The position numbers and the translations under genes are program-made. 64,000 nucleotides of DNA from Chelydra serpentina (taxonomy: Eukaryota > Chordata > Testudines > Chelydridae). Below the pieces are notes generated by a model. It worked only from the letters and a program-made list of their open reading frames with translations. It ran no database searches and was not told the origin of the DNA. The DNA is taken from positions 248,001-312,000 of the forward strand of contig JBAIAC010000276.1 of NCBI GenBank assembly GCA_037349315.1. Reading direction: 5' to 3'. Numbering within the stretch: the first letter of the stretch is position 1; the number at the start of each line of letters is the position of its first letter. Positions 56,190-64,000 of the stretch are shown piece by piece.

Positions 56190-57057
56190 TGACTTTATAT
56201 ACTTTTCTCACTACACTCTAGTTCTGTTCTCACTGAGTGATCGTTTCCAATTGTTTTCTCAGATCAGCTTCCACAACACACTCACTGCCGTGCCATTGTG
56301 TAAGTGTGTCCATGGCTGAACAGCAAGAATTCCTGCTCATTTCCCTGCTGGCTGGAGCATGATGAGAGTGTGTTTGTGGTTAATGATGCTGCTGTAGATT
56401 GTTGTCCATTTCCTGCCTTGATAATTCAGACAGTCCCTTTCCCGTCATATCCCCAGTACATCAGTGATTGCAATGGCAGGGGGCACTTTTTCTCTGGGGC
56501 ACTGAGCTTTGCCAGGGGGTTGGTCGCTCCTTTCTTTCCTCACCCTGGGACACAGGAAGATTTTGCTGTTCATGTATCCGTGCAAAGGAACTTGTGTCTC
56601 TGTGTGAAAACGAGGAGGGAAATGAAACACCCACATGGTGGTGCCGAAGGCAGCAGGGAACCCCATAGGATGAGAATAGGAGATGTTCTCACGTAGCATG
56701 TTTCTTACTTTGCCCATCTGTCAGTTTTGATGATTATCAATGGAAATATTTTGCCATCGGGTTGTGTGTTTACACAGAAATTGACATTTACCAACAAATA
56801 CGTCCTTCTTCCCAGCCTGCCTAGTCTGCCGTTGGTGAGTTTAGAGGGACACGTTCACTCTCCCCAGTCCCCGTGCCAGGCCTGTGCTCTCCATGCTGCC
56901 CACTTCCCACACTGCTGGGATCCATCCCTGATCTCCCCCCAGACCTCTGCCCCCCACCCCCACTTCTGCGATCCCCTCCCAACACTGTCCATCTCCCCTG
57001 CTGACAGGATCCGTCCCCGTTCCTTTCATGGCCTGCCTCCTCTCTCAGCAAAAACTG
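56190..57057 (-). repeat. Inverted segmental duplication, arm 2 (Glu-Ser block)
   Basis: Reverse of about 18,160-19,324, with a deletion of the part between TTTCTTTCCTCACCCTGGGA and CACAGGAAGATTTTGC, and without the MITE-like element. Keeps AACATCTCCTATTCTCATCC in reverse. Confidence 0.8.
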
Positions 57058-57129
57058 TTCCCACACCGGGAATTGAACCCGGGCCACCTGGGTGAAAACC
57101 AGGAATCCTGACCACTAGACCATATGGGA
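57058..57129 (-). tRNA. tRNA-Glu-TTC
   Basis: 72 nt. Acceptor TCCCATA/TGTGGGA, A box ATGGTCTAGTGG, anticodon stem CCTGG/CCAGG with loop TTTTCAC (TTC), T stem CCGGG/CCCGG perfect. TTTTT follows about 5 bases downstream. Among the best tRNA genes in the window; very likely functional. Confidence 0.96.
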
Positions 57130-58020
57130 CTGGCACTGTTTAGTTAGTTCAAGCCAACTCCTTAGGAGAGCAGCAGCGCCAACCAGCAGGGACAGGCACA
57201 GGGCTGCATTAACCTTTGAGGTACTAAAGTTTTCCTTCAACCAGTTCCCAGTGCCTGTGATCAGGAAACAGAGATTGGGGCTCCCAGGTGCTGCACAGAC
57301 CATGACTGAGATTGGGACCCCCTATTGTGCGAGGTACTGTACAAAGCAGATCAGAATCACAGCACCGCTGGGAATATGGGGGTCCCGGGTGCTACTTTGA
57401 GGTCCGGAGTGTCACTCTCTGCCAAAGCCTTTTTCCGCTAGCAGGGGCCTCTCTGTGCCCAGAGCTCCTAACAGCTGCATGTCTGCAGGCCGTGGAGAGC
57501 TCTGGTTTGGCGTCTCTTTCTCAGCGAGCATCGGCTGTGGTTCTTGCCAGGTCTCTAGAGAGCGACCTTTCCGAAGAGCTGGCTGAAGAGCCTTTCTAGG
57601 AACCAGGAGCTCCTGCCTTGGCCTGCCAGTTCTTCCTGGCTGAGCTGACTGGATCTGTCGGGCTCCCTTTCTGGGATCTCTTTCTTCTCCACAGAAAAGA
57701 CCTTCCTGGGGAATCCTTTAAATGCTTGTTCAAGACAGACAGAGCCTCCTTGTGGCTCAGTCTGGGAATGCGGGAAATGACAGGTCTGGCGCTGATGAAA
57801 AGGTGACTGTTACTCAGAGTGGAGCCGAGGTTGCTGTGACCACAATGCAGCGTAGGAACCACTGTACAATCACAGCGGCTAGCATGAAGAGAGTGTCGTT
57901 CTCACCTCGGCTGTGGCTTTCTGTGCGCAGAGCCAGACAGCTCGACTACGGCAGGAAATGGTTTGGAATTTGCACGTGTTGTCTGGGAGCATCAGGTACA
58001 TCGGTTGCGGAGCTTTTCTA
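57130..58020. other. Block edge, then no gene recognised
   Basis: 57,130-57,345 is the reversed counterpart of 17,900-18,084, including an interspersed-repeat tail. The rest up to the Thr gene is unique-looking with no exon signature. Confidence 0.4.
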
Positions 58021-58026
58021 TAGGCA

Positions 58027-58100
58027 GGCGCCATGGCTAAGCTGGCTAACGCGCCTGTCTAGTAAACAGGAGATCCTGGGTTCAACGCCCAGTGGTGCCT
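58027..58100 (+). tRNA. tRNA-Thr-AGT
   Basis: 74 nt. Acceptor GGCGCCA/TGGTGCC, A box TGGCTAAGCTGG, anticodon stem CCTGT/ACAGG with loop CTAGTAA (AGT), T arm CTGGGTTCAACGCCCAG. TTTT follows about 11 bases downstream. Likely functional. Confidence 0.94.
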
Positions 58101-58104
58101 TAGT

Positions 58105-58635
58105 GTGTCCCTTTTGTCTCCTCTGCTCATCGTTGCCAATGTCTTTGTAGGAAACGGAAGAGACCAGTGTCTGCTATCCAAGTAACGGCTTGTTAAGGAA
58201 AAGGCTTCTTTGCAGAGGAGCAATGGAAAGAATCAAATCACCAGCCTGGAGGTGCTGAAAAGGCTACTGCGTTGCCTCGGCAGTAATTGCTGTGACAGGA
58301 GAGCCCGTGTCTTTTTTTTGGTTAATTAAAATATCGGCTCCAGTCGAAAATCCCGTTCTACAAAGCGAAATGAAATCACAGCCAGAAATGCCATTGGAAA
58401 TACACAAACAGGAATAATACAGTCACGAGTAATACACACTTTCCGGGCCAATCCTGTGTACTGAGTACCTGTTAAGAGCCCTGTGTGCTTATGAGAAACC
58501 TGTAAACGTTAGAAGGCCCAGCTCAATATCCTGCCCACTCTTGCAGCTCTCCTCTTCCGCCCTGACTGACAGGGAGGAGTATTCAGCCTCCCTCCCTTAG
58601 CCCAGCCCGTCAGCATTCCTGGGGAACACCAACGC
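58105..58635. other. No gene recognised
   Basis: Unique-looking sequence between Thr-AGT and the third Lys block, with a T-run near 58,315. No gene. Confidence 0.4.
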
Positions 58636-58639
58636 CGCC

Positions 58640-59180
58640 CCAGTGACTAGGCCAGGCTGCAGCCCAGCTTCACGACTCAGAGGAAATGGAGCTCGCACCC
58701 GTCCCTACTCCAGGCATGGCCAGACGTCTGGATCCAACGTCCCCTCTGGCGCTCAAGTCACAGCAGCGAGCCGGCAAAAGACAGGCTCCCACGTCATTTC
58801 CAACAGCAAGATGAAGCCTTGGAAGAGTCAGTAGGAAAAGGAGTTGCAGAAAATGGCCATTCCTAGGAAAGCCCAAGTCCTGAAAAGAAACAAATTAATT
58901 CTAGGAGGGTACTGAAGAACTGCCTCTTGAGGGATACAATACCCCCTACACCTGACCAGGGACTTGAACCCGCGACCCTCAGATTAAAAGTCAGATGCTC
59001 GACCAACTGAGCTAGCCAGGCCCACATGAAAACAGTGCAAGTTTGGTGCAGAAGAGAAACTAGTCAAGAAAAAGAGGGCAGGAAACCATACAGAAAACCT
59101 CCTACTCTTAGCGGCCTCTCTTAGCGGCCCTAGCCCCAGCCTGCTCCTCCATCTGATACCTAGAGCGCTTCTTCTTTTTC
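58640..59180 (-). repeat. tRNA-Lys block, copy 3
   Basis: Reverse of about 20,590-21,290, with the Gln-containing middle missing. Shares 'ttcctaggaaagcccaagtc' and 'aagaaaaagagggcaggaaa'. Confidence 0.75.
58949..59021 (-). tRNA. tRNA-Lys-TTT, decayed
   Basis: 73 nt. Loop CTTTTAA (TTT), A box TAGCTCAGTTGG intact, acceptor GCCTGGC/GTCAGGT. The anticodon stem has a T-T pair (TCTGA/TCTGA) and the T stem has two mismatches (GCGGG/CCCTG). No TTTT close by. Confidence 0.85.
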
Positions 59181-59184
59181 TAGT

Positions 59185-59515
59185 TCAATATCAGATCCAG
59201 GAGAAAACATCGTTCAACAAAAAAAACCAAAAAAACCCCCCGAAATCACAGACAGAAATGCCACTGGGGAAAAAAAAGAAAGAAAGAAAAAGAGGAAAAT
59301 GCCACCCCCATCACATGATGGTATCTGATCCAATCCTGCATTGAGAGCCCCTCCTAACGTCCCTGTGTGCTTATGAGAAACCTGGAGGAACCGATACCAA
59401 AGCCTGAACATGAAACACAACCGCTCCCACTTCCCCAGTAACACCCTTTGCCTGCCCTCAGCCAGAGACCAGCAGGACGGAATCGAGGCCCGTCACGGAG
59501 TGTGGGGGAGTCCGG
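59185..59515. other. No gene recognised
   Basis: A-rich low-complexity stretch near 59,220-59,300 (GAAAGAAAGAAAAAGAGG), otherwise nothing recognisable. Confidence 0.5.
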
Positions 59516-59519
59516 CCCT

Positions 59520-59940
59520 GCTCCCCTCTTCCTGGGATTCACTGTGACGCTCAGCCAGCCAGCAGAACAGAAGGTTTATTAGGGATGCCAGGAACACAGT
59601 CCAAACAGAGCTTGTCAGTACAAACAGGACCCCTCAGTCGGGCCCTTCTGGGGGCCAGGGAGCTTAGACCCCAGCCTGGGGGCTCCCTGCGTTTTACCAC
59701 CCAGCTCCAAAACTGAAAGCAAACCGACAAACCGTCCAGCAGGCTCTTCCCCTCCCCCGGGGCCCCTCCTCTAGCCTTTGTCCATTCTCCCAGCCAAAGG
59801 TGTCACCTCCCAACCCCCGTCCTGACTCATGTTACAGCCTCAGGTAAAGTCTCGCACTCCCAATGCAGCAGGTCCCAGGGAACCTCCCCCGCAAGCCTCC
59901 CAGACCAAATCCACCTCGCTCCCTACTCCGTCACAAGGCC
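59520..59940 (-). mobile_element. LTR-like element, antisense
   Basis: Minus strand carries CCTAATAAACCTTCTG (polyadenylation signal near 59,575) toward one end and shares AAGGTGTCACCT and ACTCCGTCACAAGG-type phrases with 42.24-42.45 kb. Boundaries are approximate. No coding sequence. Confidence 0.5.
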
Positions 59941-59944
59941 CATC

Positions 59945-60480
59945 CCGGTCCCACAGCCCAGCTCACGCTCACCTCCGCTCTGCTGCTGACTCACGGTCGC
60001 TGTTTAATGGCCACAGAGCCCCGGAGAGCCACTGCTGCAGGGACCTGCCTTCGTCGCTGAAAACGCTCCTCACGGCCGCTCTGCCAACAGGGATACAATG
60101 CTGTGGCATTGATTAGACACAGTGTGTCCCGTGAGCCGAAGAGTCGGTTGCATTCTTAGTGGTTGCCCCGCCATTCCCCTCAGGCCCGACCTGCCCTCCA
60201 GCTCAGCCACCTGTTGAAAACTGAATAACACAATAGTAGAGCCGTAAAAGGCTTCAAAGCCCACCGTGCCCCACCCCCCTTCCAATACCGGCAGAAAAGC
60301 CACACTTCTCCTGGCTCGGTAGGGACGTCCTATTGCCCCACGAGAAGGGGAAGGCCGTCGTGTTCGGTCTCACCACCACGCGTGCCCCACGAGAAGGGGA
60401 AGTCGTGGTGGCTGGAGAAGGGACGTTCTCCCTGGTGGAGACGGTTTGGACAGCGGCTGGAGCCTGGCCCTGGGCTCTGT
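59945..60480. other. No gene recognised
   Basis: Unique-looking sequence leading into the 36-bp array. It contains a tandem pair of CCCCACGAGAAGGGGAAG at about 60,338 and 60,386. No gene. Confidence 0.45.
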
Positions 60481-60483
60481 GAG

Positions 60484-62440
60484 AGGAGCCGGAGCAGGGA
60501 GCGGGCGCTGGGGTGACCGGTGGGGCAGAGCAGGGAGCGGGCGCTGGGGTGACCCGTGGGGCAGAGCAGGGAGCGGGCGCTGGGGTGACCGGTGGGGCAG
60601 AGCAGGGAGCGGGCGCTGGGGTGACCCGTGGGGCAGAGCAGGGAGCGGGCGCTGGGGTGACCTGTGGGGCAGAGCAGGGAGCGGGCGCTGGGGTGACCTG
60701 TGGGGCAGAGCAGGGAGCGGGCGCTGGGGTGACCTGTGGGGCAGAGCAGGGAGCGGGCGCTGGGGTGACCTGTGGGGCAGAGCAGGGAGCGGGCGCTGGG
60801 GTGACCTGTGGGGCAGAGCAGGGAGCGGGCGCTGGGGTGACCTGTGGGGCGGAGCAGGGAGCGGGCGCTGGGGTGACCTGTGGGGCGGAGCAGGGAGCGG
60901 GCGCTGGGGTGACCTGTGGGGCGGAGCAGGGAGCGGGCGCTGGGGTGACCTGTGGGGCGGAGCAGGGAGCGGGCGCTGGGGTGACCTGTGGGGCGGAGCA
61001 GGGAGCGGGCGCTGGGGTGACCTGTGGGGCGGAGGCAGGGAGCGGGCGCTGGGGTGACCTGTGGGGCGGAGCAGGGAGCGGGCGCTGGGGTGACCTGTGG
61101 GGCGGAGCAGGGAGCGGGCGCTGGGGTGACCTGTGGGGCGGAGCAGGGAGCGGGCGCTGGGGTGACCTGTGGGGCGGAGCAGGGAGCGGGCGCTGGGGTG
61201 ACCTGTGGGGCGGAGCAGGGAGCGGGCGCTGGGGTGACCTGTGGGGCGGAGCAGGGAGCGGGCGCTGGGGTGACCTGTGGGGCGGAGCAGGGAGCGGGCG
61301 CTGGGGTGACCTGTGGGGCGGAGCAGGGAGCGGGCGCTGGGGTGACCTGTGGGGCGGAGCAGGGAGCGGGCGCTGGGGTGACCTGTGGGGCGGAGCAGGG
61401 AGCGGGCGCTGGGGTGACCTGTGGGGCGGAGCAGGGAGCGGGCGCTGGGGTGACCTGTGGGGCGGAGCAGGGAGCGGGCGCTGGGGTGACCTGTGGGGCG
61501 GAGCAGGGAGCGGGCGCTGGGGTGACCTGTGGGGCGGAGCAGGGAGCGGGCGCTGGGGTGACCTGTGGGGCGGAGCAGGGAGCGGGCGCTGGGGTGACCT
61601 GTGGGGCGGAGCAGGGAGCGGGCGCTGGGGTGACCTGTGGGGCGGAGGAGGGAGCGGGCGCTGGGGTGACCTGTGGGGCGGAGCAGGGAGCGGGCGCTGG
61701 GGTGACCTGTGGGGCGGAGCAGGGAGCGGGCGCTGGGGTGACCTGTGGGGCGGAGCAGGGAGCGGGCGCTGGGGTGACCTGTGGGGCGGAGCAGGGAGCG
61801 GGCGCTGGGGTGACCTGTGGGGCGGAGCAGGGAGCGGGCGCTGGGGTGACCTGTGGGGCGGAGCAGGGAGCGGGCGCTGGGGTGACCTGTGGGGCGGAGC
61901 AGGGAGCGGGCGCTGGGGTGACCTGTGGGGCGGAGCAGGGAGCGGGCGCTGGGGTGACCTGTGGGGCGGAGCAGGGAGCGGGCGCTGGGGTGACCTGTGG
62001 GGCGGAGCAGGGAGCGGGCGCTGGGGTGACCTGTGGGGCGGAGCAGGGAGCGGGCGCTGGGGTGACCTGTGGGGCGGAGCAGGGAGCGGGCGCTGGGGTG
62101 ACCTGTGGGGCGGAGCAGGGAGCGGGCGCTGGGGTGACCTGTGGGGCGGAGCAGGGAGCGGGTGCTGGGGTGACCGGTGGGGCGGAGCAGGGAGCGGGTG
62201 CTGGGGTGACCGGTGGGGCGGAGCAGGGAGCGGGTGCTGGGGTGACCTGTGGGGCGGAGCAGGGAGCGGGTGCTGGGGTGACCTGTGGGGCGGAGCAGGG
62301 AGCGGGTGCTGGGGTGACCTGTGGGGCGGAGCAGGGAGCGGGTGCTGGGGTGACCTGTGGGGCGGAGCAGGGAGCGGGTGCTGGGGTGACCTGTGGGGCG
62401 GAGCAGGGAGCGGGTGCTGGGGTGACCCGTGGGGCAGATT
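60484..62440 (+). repeat. 36-bp minisatellite, about 54 units
   Basis: The unit is GGGAGCGGGCGCTGGGGTGA followed by CCTGTGGGGCGGAGCA. Twelve codons per unit keep very long frames (about 470-740 codons) open on both strands. One unit near 61,034 has an extra G, shifting phase. Variants are zoned: GCAGAGC in roughly the first dozen units, GCGGAGC in the core, and GGGTGCTGG in about the last eight. Each unit has a TGACCT half-site and a GCGGAGC. No start context, splice site or domain supports a gene. Confidence 0.97.
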
Positions 62441-62444
62441 GAAC

Positions 62445-63048
62445 CAGCTGGAGCTGCTCAGGGCGTGTCGGTCCATCCCCAGCTGCAGGAAGGAGCCGCA
62501 GATCTCCCAGAGAGGTGGGGGCAGGGCCGTCCTTAGCCATGGGCAGAACAGACGGGCACGTAGGGCACCGCTATGCCTGGGGCACCAGACACTCTGCCGG
62601 GAGCCGGGAGGGACGGGAAGCCGTGGGGCAGGTCAGAGCAGCGCTGGGTCCTAGAGAGAGCCCAATGCGCTGCCTGCAGCACAGTCTGGGGAGGGGATTG
62701 GCTGCTGGGGTCTCTGGGAAGGGGGGGAAGGAGCTCACCTGTGAGTGTGACTCTCCCTGGCATGAGGGGAGGCAGGCTGGGCGGCTCTGGCAGTGTCCTT
62801 TGTCGCCCCCCATAACATCCATTCTTCTCCCCCCCCCCACAGAGCACCCCCCTTTCCCCTCCCCCCCGCACGGAGCACCCCTCTCTCCCCCCTCCCCTCC
62901 GGCAGGGCTGGGTTGGGTGAGGTGCTGGGGGGGGCGGGGGGGGCTGCCTGCTGAGGAAGTAAAATGAAAGTAAGTCACTTCCTCGGCAGCCAGCCCAAGC
63001 AACAGGGGCCGGCTGGAATGACCACCCCCAGCTGGCTGGGCTGGGGAC
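62445..63048. other. No gene recognised
   Basis: GC-rich sequence with C- and G-runs at 62,825-62,945. Open frames of 80-160 codons on both strands have no domain. Confidence 0.4.
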
Positions 63049-63215
63049 AGGGTGACCAGAGACATGTGTGAAAAACCAGGACAGGGGGTGGGTGGGGTGA
63101 CCAGATGTCCCCCTTGTATAGGGACAGTCCCAATTTTAGAGTCTTTTTTTTATATAGGCTCCTATTACCCCCCACCCCCGTCCCGATTTTCCACCCTTGC
63201 TGTCTGGTCACCGTG
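63049..63215. mobile_element. Two nested or fused copies of the 125-bp TIR element
   Basis: A complete-looking copy runs from GGTGACCAGATGTCCC (about 63,096) to TGCTGTCTGGTCACC. It is preceded by a partial copy in reverse orientation (GTGTGAAAAACCAGGACAGG) starting at GGGTGACCAGAGAC, and followed by another reversed-looking piece (GGGGGTAATTGGTGCCTATA). Confidence 0.65.
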
Positions 63216-63960
63216 GGTGGGGGGTAATTGGTGCCTATATAAGACAAAGCCCCAAATAGCGCAAGTGGCCCTAGAAAATCTGTGTCTGGCCAGCGGCAGG
63301 ACATTAGCACGGCAGGGGAGAGGTGGGTGAGGCAGTGACATCACAAAGGCATTTTGCAGGATCTCGGCCTATTGGTCAAAGGTGGTGCGGAGGCGGTGAC
63401 CTCACAGAGAGATGCTGACATCAGCCAGGCCAGGCCAGGGGCGAGGGGTCAGGGGAAACCTCAGAGACCCCCGTGGCTTTGCTTCAGCAAGTCTCCTTGT
63501 CGGGTCTCTCTCGGAGGACTGAGAGAGTATTAGGGGTCACGGACGTGAGCGCCAGGAGGAACCTCTTTCAAGTTTTCTCCTTTGCTTTTACGGACTTTCC
63601 TAGAAAACAGACGTCCCTGGTTAGAAGGTACGAGCCTCCGAGAGGTTTGGAACCTGTTCAGTCTGATCCATCTGGTGCCAGCTGAATTCTAGGCATGGAA
63701 AACAGTCGCTTCAGGTGGCAGAATTTTATTCCCCACTTGGGATTTTGTCCCTCAGAATCACTGGGGACATTAGGGTTTGTCCTTTTTGTTTGACCTTTTC
63801 CTCCATCCCTCCCTCCTTTCTCTTCATCTCTTACTTCTTTTGTCATTTCCCCTATTCCCCTCCCAGCACCAGGAGAGGTGTAGGGATGTGTGTGTGTGTG
63901 TGTGACAGTGTACCCCATAATGATTTATGGGGAGATGCTTATAAATGTATATATGATATA
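63216..63960. other. No gene recognised
   Basis: 63.33-63.66 kb contains phrases that look like a turtle interspersed repeat (TGACATCACAAAGGCATTTT, then GCGGTGACCTCACAGAGAGA), but I cannot name it. A TG run lies near 63,890 and an ATATATA stretch near 63,950. Confidence 0.4.
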
Positions 63961-63963
63961 TAT

Positions 63964-64000
63964 ACCCGGTGTCACTGTTGCTCTCTAAGAGAGACGCTGT
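63964..64000 (+). repeat. 57-bp minisatellite unit, array C start (cut by window edge)
   Basis: ACCCGGTGTCACTGTTGCTC followed by a TCTAAGAGAGACGCTGT variant of the 57-bp unit, in the orientation of array A. A third array probably continues outside the window. Confidence 0.85.

Noticed and set aside
60254..62654. Open frames of about 470-740 codons on both strands
   Set aside because: They exist because the 36-bp repeat is a multiple of three and lacks stops in several frames. There is no domain, splice pattern or biased codon use, and one 37-bp unit breaks the phase.

Overview
The window looks like nuclear DNA of a vertebrate, most likely a hidden-necked (cryptodiran) turtle. This is inference from repeat content: CR1 LINE copies with the ATTCTATG-type 3' tail, a tRNA-derived SINE tail of the kind I associate with turtles (31.2 kb), several retroviral-type solo LTRs and a MIR/CORE-SINE. 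Eukaryotic tRNA genes with internal A and B boxes and no encoded CCA, a spliced KRAB exon and a CpG-island promoter agree. Dense GC-rich minisatellites suggest a microchromosome or subtelomere, but this is not proven.

The dominant content is a tRNA-gene supercluster: 38 tRNA genes, pseudogenes or fragments on both strands. Families seen are Ser (AGA, TGA, GCT), Glu, Lys, Gln, Phe, Val, Cys, Thr, Asn, Gly, initiator Met, elongator-Met-like, Arg (CCT, TCG) and an Ala-like 3' half. No Leu, Ile, Pro, His, Tyr, Trp or Asp gene was seen. The best preserved are Glu-TTC (57.1 kb), the two initiator Met genes, Gly-TCC (46.3 and 32.3 kb), Thr-AGT, Thr-CGT, Gln-TTG and Val-AAC (53.4 kb). Many others show CpG decay in the B box, stem mismatches or truncation.

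Layout. 0-5 kb: a decayed Ser block, an isolated KRAB-A exon on the minus strand, otherwise repeats. 5-7.4 kb: a 125-bp inverted-terminal-repeat element and an antisense LTR. 7.4-10.5 kb: a C-rich minisatellite. 10.67-10.85 kb: a CpG-island promoter (NRF1, CRE, ETS and ZNF143 motifs). 10.9-17.5 kb: a large inverted repeat whose arms each hold a 42-bp GC-box minisatellite, a TG/CA microsatellite and about 0.7 kb of nearly identical unique sequence; the spacer holds a CR1, a Ser-GCT tRNA and a 57-bp minisatellite. 18-59 kb: tRNA genes carried in blocks duplicated directly (23.3-26.4 vs 32.7-35.3 kb; 27.2, 41.0 and 50.0 kb) or inverted (28.2-30.9 vs 37.1-39.8 kb; 17.9-19.6 vs 56.2-57.3 kb). 51.8-52.4 kb: a 45-bp minisatellite. 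55.1-56.2 kb: a second 57-bp minisatellite abutting a truncated tRNA-Ser. 60.5-62.4 kb: a 36-bp minisatellite of about 54 units. The 57-bp unit reappears at the right edge.

There is little protein-coding content: one KRAB exon and decayed CR1 reverse transcriptase. The longest open frames lie in minisatellites whose unit is a multiple of three (36, 42, 57 bp) or in the C-rich array; I do not call them genes. Transposon insertions present in one duplicated block and absent from its sister allow a relative chronology of the duplications.
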